From assembly GCA_021775915.1 (NCBI GenBank), contig JAJFGW010000009.1:1-64000 (forward strand): a stretch of DNA of 64,000 bases, in the 5' to 3' direction. The notes under the pieces were generated by a model that saw only the letters and a program-made list of their open reading frames with translations, searched no databases and had not been told where the DNA came from. Source of the stretch: Alphaproteobacteria bacterium (GTDB lineage Bacteria; Pseudomonadota; Alphaproteobacteria; Micavibrionales; Micavibrionaceae). This document shows, one piece after another, positions 19,601-28,997 of the stretch (positions are counted from its first letter, which is position 1; every line of letters starts with the position of its first letter). The position numbers and the translations under genes are program-made.

Positions 19601-22600
19601 ATGAACGGCCTTACTATTTCAAATACAAACGCCCTGCTTCTTGGGCCAACCGACATGGTGCGCTTTGTACCAAATGCAGATTATAATGGCACAGAACAGC
19701 TCACTTTCCGCGCCTGGGATCAGAGCACAGGCACAGCAGGAAGCCAGGTTGATGTCTCCACCAATGGCGGCACCACAGCCTTCTCAACAGCTGTAGACAC
19801 TGCCGATGTAACCGTTACCGCCGTTAATGACGCGCCGGTGCTTGACCTTGATACAGTCGCAGGAGGGGTAAATTACAATACCACCTACGTAGAAGGCAAT
19901 GCGACACTGTCCTCTATTCCTGTCGTCAATGCCGGCAACATTAGCCTTACTGATTCTGACTCAACACTTGTAAGCGTCACCATAAACCTCACAAACGTTC
20001 TTGATGGAACTCTCGAAGACCTGTTTGTATCAGGCGCAAACATTACAACGGCAGGTACAACTCATAATATAAATGTAGCCTTTAGCAATAATGACCATAC
20101 GGTTACATTAACTGATCTGGGCGGCGCAACGAACATAGATTTTGAGGCCGTACTTCAATTCGTTGAATACAGAAACAATGACGACACGCCAAACACCACA
20201 GTGCGTCAAATTGACATCACAGCTGACGATGGCACAACCCAAACAACGGCAAGTGCGTTTCTCAACATCACCCCCACCCTTGATAGTGACACTCTCACAG
20301 GTACGGCGGGAGTGGATACCATTCAAGGCGATGGTGGAAATGATACAATTGATGGTCAAGCTGGAAACGACACATTAAGCGGCGGCGCCGGCAATGACAT
20401 ATTTACAACCACAAACGGTGATGGTGATGACATCATTGATGGACAGATTGGTTCTGACACATATGACGCCAGCAGCGTAACAAACGATCTCCTCTTCACT
20501 TTTGACGACACAGTAACCGATATATTTGCAACGAACGGTGCGGATACGGACACACTGCGTGATATTGAAACATTTTCCAGTGGAACATCGTTGAACGATA
20601 AACTGCAATTCACTGGCACAACCGGCGTTACTGTTGACCTTAGTCTTGGCACAAACCAAATTGTTCTTGATGGTATGGGCAGAAGTTTTACCATCTCCGG
20701 TATAGAGAATGTTGACGGTTCGGTCGGAAACGATTTTATCACAGGTAGTGCCAGTGCCAATATCCTTGACGGCGGCGCTGGGAACGATACATTCATCGCC
20801 GCAGACGGTGATGGAAATGATAATATTACCGGCGGTCTGGGAATTGATAAATATGACGCGTCTGCTGTAACAACGCCGATCAATGTTGACCTGACCCTAG
20901 GCACAAACCAGGTCACGGGCGGCGCGGGAACTGATACGGTTTCCGGCATAGAAGAATTTATCGGCACAGGCGCGGCGGACACTTTCAAAGGCGATGCCAA
21001 TGCAAATATTTTCCGGGGCGGCGGCGGCGGTGATACATTCATTCTTTCAAGTGGCAACGACCAAATTTTTGGCGACGTAGGCGCAGGCGATACTTATGAT
21101 GCCAGCGCTACCGCTAATATAATGAACATCAACCTAGTCACGGGGAATATTTTTGACAGCGTAGATACAGACGCCGTAAGTGGCGTAGAAAATTTTATAA
21201 CCGGAACAGGATTCGATACATTTGTCGTTGACACAGTCACCCTGACGACAGCATATGATTTTGACGGCGGCGGCGGTATTGATCTCGTTAATTATTCATC
21301 CCTCCTTGCAGCCAACTCTATTAGCGTTAATTTAACCGCAGGTGCTGATACAGTAACCATCACCTCAGGTTCTTCTGATGTTATAACCAACATCGAAAAC
21401 ATTATAGGCACGCAAGGGAATGATTCCATTGCTGGCAACAGCGATGCGGCTGCCAATGTTCTTGATGGTGGCGCAGGCAATGATTTTCTGACCGGCGGCG
21501 CCGGTGATACGCTTATCGGTGGCGCGGGAAATGATTTTCTGCGTATTAACGTTGACAATATTGATCTGCAGGGCGGTGTAGGTACAGACAGAGTAGAGGT
21601 ATTCACTGCTGGAACTTTTGATAGCGTTAACTTTACGGGCTTTGGAAATATTGAATCTATCAGTCTGGCAGACGCAGGCAGCACAGCAGCCACGCTTGAC
21701 CTTGATGTCACCGGAAATCTCTTTGCAAATGACACGCCGGGCAATTTTGATGTTCATCTGGACGCTACAGACACTTTGAATCTCGATTTCACGCCCTTCG
21801 GCGGCGGCGGGGTATTTGCCTTAACAGCCGGAGATTTAGTATCAGGAGGAACGGCAACATTCTTTAACAGCACGACCAGCGATACATTAAATGTTATTTA
21901 CACAGCCGGAGCCACCATTACTGAAGTCGGAGCAGCCGGCCCCATCGGGCTAGACCTCAACACACTGGGCGGCGCTGACGGGTTTAAAATCACGGATAAT
22001 ATCGACGAAGGCTTTGCTTTCTCCATGGCCGCGCTCGGCGACCGCAACAATGACGGCTTTGACGATATTGCCTTTGTCAAAGCGACAAATACAGCAGATG
22101 GACGGACATTTATTCTTGATGGACAGGCGGGTACATTTACAGACATGACCTTGGCTGGCATGACACAATCACACACCGGCCTGATCAACGACGGAACCCC
22201 CAACGGCATAAATATGGACATAGCAGGGGGCGGCGACTTTAATGGCGACGGCGTTCTTGATTACGTTGTAGGCGGTCTTGGCGCAAGTTCACCAACCACA
22301 GCCGGGTCAGGCAGCGCGCAAATTGTTGACGGCGCAACCGGTGCCATACTTGTGACGCTTGATGGTATGCTTGCTAATGATTTAACCGGGCAATCTGTTG
22401 ATTTTGTCGGCGATTTGAATATGGACGGCTATGACGATGTGATCATCGGCGCGCCGGGTTCAGATACTGGCGGTACAAATGCCGGAGCCGCCTATGTCCT
22501 GTTCGGCGATGATAGTGGAGCGACGGTTGATGTGACCGATATGGTTCAAGGACAAATTCTGGATAACGCAAGTGTAGTAACAAGCGTCGGAAACACAAGA

Positions 22601-25597
22601 GGCATCGGCATAGACGAAGGAAGTGACCGCGCCTTTATAATAGAAGTTGCCGCAGGAACAGACCACATTCAGGTTGTAGACATTTCTAACCCGGCAGCAC
22701 CGGCAAGCGGTGCGGTGTGGAACTCTGCTTTTGTTGACACTGCCGGAGCAACCAGCACAGGCGCTTTTGAAACAATAATCTCCATGCATGTTGAACATGG
22801 AAAAGTCTTTGTTGTCAGCAAAGATATTAACGGTACGGACGGACATTTAACGGTTCTAAATGCCTCCGATGGTTCACTTGTGGGGAACTTCCAGGACGCA
22901 TCCCTTCTAGATGTCAAAGATATTTATTTTGACGAAGCAACCAATAAAGCTATTGTCACTACATCAAATGCCACCGATGGCGGCGTTCATATTTTTGACA
23001 TTGATCCTTCCGGAGGAGCGGTGGCATCAGTAACAGGAGTCGCACCACTCGCTTTTGGTGGCGAAGTCGTTGTTTATAACAATCACGCCTATATTTCTAC
23101 GACAGGAGGCGCCGGTACAGTGGAAATTGTGAACCTTGCAACTCCAACACACGTAGGTGCGCTATCTACGAGCGTGGGTACATTGATGGAAAACCCCGCC
23201 AGCTTCGTTATAGAAGGCGATTTTCTTTACATGCTTGATGATAATACTGGCGCTGGCACAGGCGGGGATCTCGTCATCTTTGATCTCTCCGGCGGTGCTA
23301 TTCCTGCCAACGAAATCGGTTCTCACTCCTTTGGTGCCGGTGATTTCAAGGATATCACTATTCAGGACGGCATGGTCTATGCTGTCGATGCAACAGGAAA
23401 CAATATTTTTGTTATAGATGTCAGCAACCCTGCTAATCCAGTAGAGGTTGATGTCTTCAATGACCCGGGTGCTCTGAACGGCGTAAAAGAAATTGTCGCC
23501 GGTTATGACGGAGAATTTTTCGCGGTCGGCGATAGCGGATTTATGGTGTCTGGTGATTTTGACTTTAACGGCATGGCCATTGATGGACTGGCCGCCGGTG
23601 ACCTGCTCGGTCTGGAAGTATCCTCCGCCGGAGACTTTAACGATGACGGATTTGAAGACTTTATGGTTGCCATACCGGGCGCCGGTGGTGTTGATAGCGG
23701 CAGTGTTGCTCTGGTTTTAGGTGGTGACAGTATGCGCAACTTTGATATTAGCGACAACACCACTTATATAGAAATCACCAATATCGATGTTCTTGCCTCC
23801 GACACGATTCCTCTCATAAATATAGGTGATATGAGTGGTGACGGCATCAGCGATATTGCTGTTGTTTCAACGCAGAGCAATGAAATCTATATTCTCAATG
23901 GCGACGTGGCAAAAACTCCCACAAACAATAGCAACATGAATATAGGCGGAGATATTGACACCAAAATAGTGGCAGCGACCGGATTTGAAATTGTCGGCGG
24001 CGCGGCGGCGGGTGACTTTAACGGTGACGGCTTTGACGATCTCGTTATCGCCATGCGTGATACAGTTACCGGTGCGGGAGATCAGGTCAGCCTCTATGTT
24101 CTTTATGGGCAAACGGCTATGTCTGTAATGTATGACAATAATCCCGGCGGCTTAAATAATTTAAACGACTCAACGCAGGCCTTCCTGATGACATATACGA
24201 TTCCGGGCGTTGTTGCAGGCGACCATGATCCCGCTAATTTTGAATTCGAAATATCAAGCGCCGGCGATCTTAACGGTGACGGTTTTGCCGATCTGGTTAT
24301 TGGCCTGCCCGATCTTGATGATACACCGGATGCCAACGCCGTCGATCAAGACGGCTCCGCCCTTGTTGTTTATGGGCGGGACACAGACGGTACGATTATC
24401 ACAGACAATGACGGGACAGATGCTGATGTAACAGTGGGAACTGTTCTTGCTGCCGCGGCAAACCAAAGTCTGGTCGGAACAAGCGGTAACGACATCCTTA
24501 TTGATGGTAACTTCTTTGACGTCAGCATGAGCGGCGGCGCGGGCGATGACACTATTGCTATTAACAACGACCAGTTCCAAAATATTGATGGTGGCGGCGG
24601 CTTTGATACACTGCGGCTGACAGACACACCTGGATGGACGCTCGACCTTACCAATGTCGGCTCTGAAAAATTTCAAAATATTGAAGCGATTGATATGCTT
24701 GATGCCAACTCACACACTGTCGTGCTCGGCATGGACGATGTTTTTGATATGATGCAGAGCAGTCCAACAGACACAGCCAAAATAGAAGGTGACCTAAACG
24801 ACATATTCGTCATTGAAATGCCGGACTTTGATCATGCGCCATCAGGCGTTCTGTTTGATAATAACTTTAGTACATTTAACGCTGGAGAAGGTGATCTGTT
24901 TGACTTTGGTATTCGCACAGCTGAAGCAGGCGGCTTCAGTTCATTCAGCTTCGGGAGTGGCTATAGTCTCTGGGTCAGCGACGCCATACTCGATGCAAAC
25001 AGCGTTATCATCGGCAGTAATATTGTGACAGATAATGATGTTACAGATGGCTCCGGTGTAGCCGGAACCATACATGCCTCTGCTGGGGAACAAACTCTGG
25101 TTGGTGGCAACGGCATTGATAATTTTGACGACGTAGGCCAGTTCAATATATCCATGTTTGGCCTGGGTGGAGACGACATATTAACTGTCACCAATGGCAA
25201 TTTTGACATGGTCAATGGAGGCACAGGCAATGATACACTTGTTATTGATGCTAACATCGACCTCAGAAGCCTCCATCCAGATGACATCAGCCACATTGAG
25301 GCGCTGTCTATTAATGCAACAAACACTCTGACCCTGTCCAAAAGCAATTTGCTTAATATGATCGCTAGTGCCGATGGCGGCATTCTAACCATCAACGGTA
25401 CCGCTGGAGAGTCTCTCAAGATTGACGATCAGGGAGGCCTAGCATTCGCCCCTGGCGCCTCTACGGCACAAATAGCCGCCGCACTAGGGTCTACAGATGA
25501 TGGCCTTCTTGGAGGATTCTATGAGTTTTCCGGTATTGGCGGTACGTTAAGAATTGATCAAGCACTGGTAGACAATACCAACACAGAAATACTCTAA
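16655..25597 (+). CDS. Giant FecR/cadherin-like/RTX/FG-GAP surface protein, probable T1SS-exported adhesin
   Basis: 2980 aa, acidic, no signal peptide. Order by residue: FecR-like domain (about 105-275); Pro/Asp/Gly-rich linker with polyproline runs (305-450); beta-sandwich modules (450-1205) including two related copies starting near 672 and 1065 and an Ig-like module near 818-905; RTX nonapeptides GGxGxDxx in several clusters (about 1205-1650); FG-GAP blades near 1794, 1860 and 1919; a second propeller-like region with LVIVD-type IQVVDISNPAAP repeats (about 1970-2297); FG-GAP blades near 2325, 2389, 2452 and 2536; a C-terminal part with two degenerate RTX/target modules (2600-2980). Calcium-dependent folding outside the cell is expected from RTX and FG-GAP loops. 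The FecR part is paralogous to the upstream protein. An adhesin role and T1SS export are inferred. AAGGGG lies 10 bases before the ATG. Confidence 0.87.
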   Translation: MARTPEDGLNGQSEAGAENAPEVIQANGQDVIALPSADFVTDAEILRDGQDLVLEGPDGSTVVIEGYFNADPAPLLQAENGQTLTPNLVESFVQHVGPVQYAQAGTANDESPVGAVQEASGQSTVTRTDGSSETITIGTPIYEGDIIETSDDGAVNIIFVDETSFAVSQNAKLAIDEYVFDPASESGSSDFSVVRGLFVFTSGLIGRDDPDDVTIDTPMGSIGIRGTVIVGNVNTGEITVMEGAIVMRGFDGSELTMTEQFETGRFEPATGEITYLGKTAANDFSNSYDTLKPVSPDLFSGMDDSNQDNTGLDGNTQPSDNPDGNDPAQDPANAAEQSGGEEPPPEDATDPNSDPANAGPVPEGEMPPADGQPPEPAVPADDGTFTDTTFGGPDAGFDDAAGTGGNTNNAAPPPPPPSSPPPGETTGATAPPPPPANEPPPPPPLPVDITIDRALVDDDIVSGDVVAMVSTANGLTGLNFSLVGAKINGVPAAGDFTIVGAGVSAAIKYTGAGLTLTDVLEFGIKATAPNGESKTEGFTVTVDDLMGIANIGAVDSGSGLPILNIDENTTGTIADMTAVITNDEAPAGQVVTWTLISATSENATDVSGNISIDGAFGTANQAQIRLDSSVDSEIIGDFMDVVVEGQTIDDAGQTMTFTKTFHVLVGNLDDTAPTLDLDANDSSLATGDDYNTTFAEGGSGANVVDTDVDIADVDGGAINGAAVTITNIQDAGDETLFVAGGDQTILGITITGSGTGAITLSGLALQSSYESVLKMIQYQNVNAAPETATTRQVDITVTDGGSNVSTTSSSFIDVTATNDAPTGSVVITGTATEDQTLTATDSLADADGLGAFSYQWHRDGVDIGGATASTFVLGDADVGTDITVTVSYTDGQGNPESVTSAGTGLIANVNDAPVLNNTFSPVMTSVNEDDANPAGDTVAGIVSDTSITDADGAAVEAIAVVGIPLTNGTWEFSTNAGSTWTDMNGLTISNTNALLLGPTDMVRFVPNADYNGTEQLTFRAWDQSTGTAGSQVDVSTNGGTTAFSTAVDTADVTVTAVNDAPVLDLDTVAGGVNYNTTYVEGNATLSSIPVVNAGNISLTDSDSTLVSVTINLTNVLDGTLEDLFVSGANITTAGTTHNINVAFSNNDHTVTLTDLGGATNIDFEAVLQFVEYRNNDDTPNTTVRQIDITADDGTTQTTASAFLNITPTLDSDTLTGTAGVDTIQGDGGNDTIDGQAGNDTLSGGAGNDIFTTTNGDGDDIIDGQIGSDTYDASSVTNDLLFTFDDTVTDIFATNGADTDTLRDIETFSSGTSLNDKLQFTGTTGVTVDLSLGTNQIVLDGMGRSFTISGIENVDGSVGNDFITGSASANILDGGAGNDTFIAADGDGNDNITGGLGIDKYDASAVTTPINVDLTLGTNQVTGGAGTDTVSGIEEFIGTGAADTFKGDANANIFRGGGGGDTFILSSGNDQIFGDVGAGDTYDASATANIMNINLVTGNIFDSVDTDAVSGVENFITGTGFDTFVVDTVTLTTAYDFDGGGGIDLVNYSSLLAANSISVNLTAGADTVTITSGSSDVITNIENIIGTQGNDSIAGNSDAAANVLDGGAGNDFLTGGAGDTLIGGAGNDFLRINVDNIDLQGGVGTDRVEVFTAGTFDSVNFTGFGNIESISLADAGSTAATLDLDVTGNLFANDTPGNFDVHLDATDTLNLDFTPFGGGGVFALTAGDLVSGGTATFFNSTTSDTLNVIYTAGATITEVGAAGPIGLDLNTLGGADGFKITDNIDEGFAFSMAALGDRNNDGFDDIAFVKATNTADGRTFILDGQAGTFTDMTLAGMTQSHTGLINDGTPNGINMDIAGGGDFNGDGVLDYVVGGLGASSPTTAGSGSAQIVDGATGAILVTLDGMLANDLTGQSVDFVGDLNMDGYDDVIIGAPGSDTGGTNAGAAYVLFGDDSGATVDVTDMVQGQILDNASVVTSVGNTRGIGIDEGSDRAFIIEVAAGTDHIQVVDISNPAAPASGAVWNSAFVDTAGATSTGAFETIISMHVEHGKVFVVSKDINGTDGHLTVLNASDGSLVGNFQDASLLDVKDIYFDEATNKAIVTTSNATDGGVHIFDIDPSGGAVASVTGVAPLAFGGEVVVYNNHAYISTTGGAGTVEIVNLATPTHVGALSTSVGTLMENPASFVIEGDFLYMLDDNTGAGTGGDLVIFDLSGGAIPANEIGSHSFGAGDFKDITIQDGMVYAVDATGNNIFVIDVSNPANPVEVDVFNDPGALNGVKEIVAGYDGEFFAVGDSGFMVSGDFDFNGMAIDGLAAGDLLGLEVSSAGDFNDDGFEDFMVAIPGAGGVDSGSVALVLGGDSMRNFDISDNTTYIEITNIDVLASDTIPLINIGDMSGDGISDIAVVSTQSNEIYILNGDVAKTPTNNSNMNIGGDIDTKIVAATGFEIVGGAAAGDFNGDGFDDLVIAMRDTVTGAGDQVSLYVLYGQTAMSVMYDNNPGGLNNLNDSTQAFLMTYTIPGVVAGDHDPANFEFEISSAGDLNGDGFADLVIGLPDLDDTPDANAVDQDGSALVVYGRDTDGTIITDNDGTDADVTVGTVLAAAANQSLVGTSGNDILIDGNFFDVSMSGGAGDDTIAINNDQFQNIDGGGGFDTLRLTDTPGWTLDLTNVGSEKFQNIEAIDMLDANSHTVVLGMDDVFDMMQSSPTDTAKIEGDLNDIFVIEMPDFDHAPSGVLFDNNFSTFNAGEGDLFDFGIRTAEAGGFSSFSFGSGYSLWVSDAILDANSVIIGSNIVTDNDVTDGSGVAGTIHASAGEQTLVGGNGIDNFDDVGQFNISMFGLGGDDILTVTNGNFDMVNGGTGNDTLVIDANIDLRSLHPDDISHIEALSINATNTLTLSKSNLLNMIASADGGILTINGTAGESLKIDDQGGLAFAPGASTAQIAAALGSTDDGLLGGFYEFSGIGGTLRIDQALVDNTNTEIL

Positions 25598-25628
25598 TCA
25601 GACTGGTTACTTAATACTCAGAAAGCTG

Positions 25629-25659
25629 AAATCACCACCCAACTTTTGGGCGGTGATTG
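25629..25659 (+). terminator. Hairpin after the giant gene, weak terminator or mRNA end
   Basis: A 13-bp stem with one A-C mismatch, AATCACCACCCAA against TTGGGCGGTGATT, and a three-base loop begins about 30 bases after the stop. No T-run follows, so it may be only partly terminating or stabilise the mRNA while allowing readthrough to the RTX gene. Confidence 0.45.
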
Positions 25660-25770
25660 ATGCCATCCCCCGACATAATTCCAATTGCCCCCAACCTAAA
25701 AATATGTTCAAATGCCTCCGATTCTTAGTTCGTATTCACATCATCATTAAAATTGGGGGCACTTTTTATC

Positions 25771-26670
25771 ATGAGTTATCGACATCACCGATTCGGTTTT
25801 TTTAGACATATTTTTCATCAGGACACTTCTTTTGGCAGGTTTCTGCGCGCCATTTTCGCCAAGTTTTTTCCTCAACCGGAGCCGGAACCAATTCCGGATC
25901 CTGTGCCTGAGGCACCGAGCGTGCTCGACCTTTCTTCACTTGATGCCCTTATTGGCACAGCTGGCGATAGCGTTGATCAGACCGTTATTCAGGATACATC
26001 CGGGGATGATTATACCACCCTGATGTTCGAACAAGGTATGTTAGTGACAATAACGGATGGTGCAGGCCTTATAACCGGCTTTGAATTTACGGCACCTGAT
26101 GGCGTTGAACTCTCCGTCACAGGCACAATCGGTGGCGACAATATCACGACCGATCTGGGTGATAACGAACTCAATGGTAGAGCAGGTAATGACACCCTTA
26201 GTGCTGGAGAAGGCAATGACACGCTGCATGGCGGCACAGGCAATGATGTACTCAACGGCGGCGCTGGTGACGACATGCTCTATGGCGATGAAGGCAACGA
26301 CACGCTGTTTGGCGATGCCGATAACGACACCTTAAATGGTGGTCAGGGCACCGATAATTTATTTGGTGGCACCGGCGCTGACACCTTCGTATTTTCGGCT
26401 GCTGATCTAGGCAGTGGCGTTGACAGAGTTCGGGACTTCGACATTGCCGAGGGCGATGTCATTGATATTTCCGATCTTCTGACAGCCTACGACCCTTTAG
26501 CAAATGCGCTGGAAGATTTCGTCCGGATTACAGATAATGGTACCAACAGCTTTGTTGCCGTTGATGTTGATGGTGGAGGTGATAGCTTCCAAAATGTGGC
26601 TACCGTATTCAACACAACCGGCCTGACAGACGAACAGGCGCTGGTGAATGACGGCACGCTGATTGTTTAA
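25771..26670 (+). CDS. Small RTX (hemolysin-type calcium-binding) protein, probable T1SS substrate
   Basis: About 299 aa from the ATG at 25771; an in-frame TTG at 25753 would add six residues but lacks support. The N-terminus is His/Arg/Phe-rich and not a Sec signal. A Pro/Glu hinge (PQPEPEPIPDPVPE) comes next. After a short beta region, about eight RTX nonapeptides of the GGxGNDxL type form a calcium-binding beta roll (about residues 130-205). The end matches the serralysin-type C-terminal domain (GADTFVFSAADLGSGVDRVRDF...DVIDISDLL), which carries the T1SS signal in known families. No protease or lipase catalytic motif is present, so it may be structural or a secreted calcium-binding factor. 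It is convergent with the cyclase/T1SS operon. Confidence 0.85.
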   Translation: MSYRHHRFGFFRHIFHQDTSFGRFLRAIFAKFFPQPEPEPIPDPVPEAPSVLDLSSLDALIGTAGDSVDQTVIQDTSGDDYTTLMFEQGMLVTITDGAGLITGFEFTAPDGVELSVTGTIGGDNITTDLGDNELNGRAGNDTLSAGEGNDTLHGGTGNDVLNGGAGDDMLYGDEGNDTLFGDADNDTLNGGQGTDNLFGGTGADTFVFSAADLGSGVDRVRDFDIAEGDVIDISDLLTAYDPLANALEDFVRITDNGTNSFVAVDVDGGGDSFQNVATVFNTTGLTDEQALVNDGTLIV

Positions 26671-26689
26671 ATAGACATCACACCAAATT

Positions 26690-26722
26690 AAAAGCCGCTC
26701 TTTTAAATAAGGGCGGCTTTTT
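26690..26722. terminator. Bidirectional terminator between the RTX gene and the cyclase gene
   Basis: An 11-bp stem AAAAGCCGCTC/GGGCGGCTTTT with one T-G pair and a ten-base AT-rich loop. It is followed by a T-run on the plus strand and by TTTTAATTT on the minus strand. It separates two convergent transcripts and overlaps the final base of the cyclase stop codon. Confidence 0.88.
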
Positions 26723-28974
26723 TATTTCGTTGTCGCGACAAACACCCCGTCCCAGCCTTGTCCCGGCGGAGCAGCTTTCATACCTTCAATACGTTCAAGG
26801 AATATCTCATAGAATTTTGTCATGCCCTCTTTTGAAATACTCTGGCACATATCGGCGCACTTTTTCGCCTCGTCCCAATTCATCGCGCGGTAAGCGACCA
26901 ACATATCATCATGCTGTTTTTCCCAGTTTTTAAAATATTCGCCCTGCGCCATTTCTTCATCACCGAGCAACACAAAAATACGCTCCGGCTCCTGCTTACC
27001 CTTAACGCGGATTAAATCAAGCTCCAGCATCGCAAACTCCGGCACTTGCAGCCGCGTTGCCTCACCGACCAGAACTCGCACGCCATATTGCTTGGTCTGG
27101 CCTTCCAGCCGCGACGCCAAATTAACCGTATCGCCCAGCGCCGAATAGGCAAAACGCTGTTTGCTGCCCATGTTACCCACACTGGCCGGGCCGGTATTAA
27201 TGCCAATTCCGGCCTCCAGCACCAGCGGCTCCCCGCCTTCTTCATCGGCCTGCCTCTTTAAGTCTTCATTGATCGGCGCCAAAGCCTTGTTCATCAACAG
27301 CGCCGTCCGGCAAGCATGGCGCGCATGGGCATCATCATCGAGCGGCGCGTTCCAGAACGCCATCATCGCATCACCCATATATTTGTCGATCGTACCCCGG
27401 TTCTCCATCACAAGGTCAGACATCGGCGTCAGAAAATCATTCATAAGCTGGATCAGCGCTTCCGGGCTCATAGTCTCCGAGATCGAAGTGAAATTACGAA
27501 TATCAGAGAACATAACGGACAGCTCGCGGATATCGCCGCCGAGCTTTAACTTCTCCGGATCTTTGGTCAGCTCCTCCATAAAATCAGGAGAGATATAAAA
27601 ACCAAACGCTTCGCGCACCTGTTTTCGTTCAAACTCTATACGGATATAAGATAACAGCGAAGACATGACAAAAAGAGTTAGCAGGCACAGGCTGGGATAA
27701 ACAGGATCAAGCAGCAAACCATAAACCTCAAAGCTATGCCAGGAAACAAAGGCAATCGTCGCAATCAAGGTCGTCGTAAATGTCGCCATAAAAATAGCGC
27801 CGATAAAAGGTGCCAGTAAAATAATCAGCATACCAACAAAAATCACAACAAGAAGCTCCACCCCCTCAAGAATGTCAGGGCGCAGAAGATACTTTCCAGA
27901 GATAACCTGTTCGACAACATTGGCATGAAGCTCAACACCGGGAATAAAAAGGTTAAGCGGCGTTGAACGAATATCTTTAAGACCTTCCGCGCTTGTCCCC
28001 ACAAAAACAATTTTGTCTTTGATACGTGTCGCATCAACCTTATTATCTACAATCTGCCATGCCGGTATATATTTTTTGTCGCGCTTCTTACTGAAATGAA
28101 CAAAAAACAAACCGTCCCAGTCGAGCGGAATCTCGTATTTTCCAACACTCATTTTCAAAGGCGGATCAAAAGGTCCTGCTTCCCCGGCCTTCAAAGTACG
28201 TGCTTTAATTAAAGTTTTGCCCCCTTGCGAAACACGAAGCGCTTCAACCGCTAGCGAGGGATACATAATAGAAGCATCTCTTTCCGGGTCTTTGAAGGCA
28301 AAGAGAAGAGGAACCCGGCGAATAATACCATCAACCTCCGGAATAACACCAAAACAGCCATTACCCGCCGCTGCGCGTGAAATTTCAGGTATATTTGTTG
28401 CCACACCAGTCATAGACGGCACTGTTTCTATGAGTGGCCTTACCGACTTTGCCAAAAGAATAGGCTTGGATAATCTTGGTTTTCTACGTGTCGCCTCTTT
28501 CTTACTTGACCATATAATACCTGTTACAATGTTTCCCGCATCCTTGATCGCCTTGGAAAATATTTCGTCATTGTCTGGTATCTGCCGCAATAAATCCTTT
28601 AGGCTTTCACGGCGCTCCTCCGGCTGTCTTTCTATGATCGTTTGCGGCGACGTCCTGTCACTTTCAGCAAACACCATATCAAAGACAACCGCTTTGGCGC
28701 CCATTTCATCAAGGTTCGTGACAAGCCGCGCCATCACATCGCGCGACCACGGCCACTGCCCCAAATCATCACGCGCCAGTGACATTTCATCAATATCAAC
28801 AATAACGACATGATCCGTCTGTGGCCGGGGAAGCATTTTATTATAAGCATCAAAGGCAAGGTAACGGAGCGATGTATTCCAGTTATAATCCCCCATACGC
28901 ACCAGTACGGTGCCGACCAAAAGGCCCAGAAGGATCAAAGTATGGATCCAGCGATTTGTCAGCAGCTTCTGCAT
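26722..28974 (-). CDS. CHASE2-domain class III adenylate/guanylate cyclase
   Basis: 750-aa membrane receptor cyclase. One N-terminal membrane helix (about 10-25) precedes a periplasmic CHASE2 sensor (about 30-365). Three closely spaced membrane helices follow (about 371-445), then a cytoplasmic class III cyclase domain (about 483-670). The metal aspartates are D491 (FSDIRNF) and D535 (YMGDAMMAFW). N618 and R622 lie in GDTVNLASR. A Lys in VKGK (658-660) and D615 favour ATP over GTP. It starts 23 bases after the HlyD gene stop, so it is probably the last gene of the T1SS operon. The signal sensed by CHASE2 is unknown. Together with the CNB-EAL gene it suggests a cAMP to c-di-GMP circuit (inference). 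Confidence 0.93.
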   Translation of the reverse strand: MQKLLTNRWIHTLILLGLLVGTVLVRMGDYNWNTSLRYLAFDAYNKMLPRPQTDHVVIVDIDEMSLARDDLGQWPWSRDVMARLVTNLDEMGAKAVVFDMVFAESDRTSPQTIIERQPEERRESLKDLLRQIPDNDEIFSKAIKDAGNIVTGIIWSSKKEATRRKPRLSKPILLAKSVRPLIETVPSMTGVATNIPEISRAAAGNGCFGVIPEVDGIIRRVPLLFAFKDPERDASIMYPSLAVEALRVSQGGKTLIKARTLKAGEAGPFDPPLKMSVGKYEIPLDWDGLFFVHFSKKRDKKYIPAWQIVDNKVDATRIKDKIVFVGTSAEGLKDIRSTPLNLFIPGVELHANVVEQVISGKYLLRPDILEGVELLVVIFVGMLIILLAPFIGAIFMATFTTTLIATIAFVSWHSFEVYGLLLDPVYPSLCLLTLFVMSSLLSYIRIEFERKQVREAFGFYISPDFMEELTKDPEKLKLGGDIRELSVMFSDIRNFTSISETMSPEALIQLMNDFLTPMSDLVMENRGTIDKYMGDAMMAFWNAPLDDDAHARHACRTALLMNKALAPINEDLKRQADEEGGEPLVLEAGIGINTGPASVGNMGSKQRFAYSALGDTVNLASRLEGQTKQYGVRVLVGEATRLQVPEFAMLELDLIRVKGKQEPERIFVLLGDEEMAQGEYFKNWEKQHDDMLVAYRAMNWDEAKKCADMCQSISKEGMTKFYEIFLERIEGMKAAPPGQGWDGVFVATTK

Positions 28975-28997
28975 AATTAAAAAACTACCGCTCCCTC

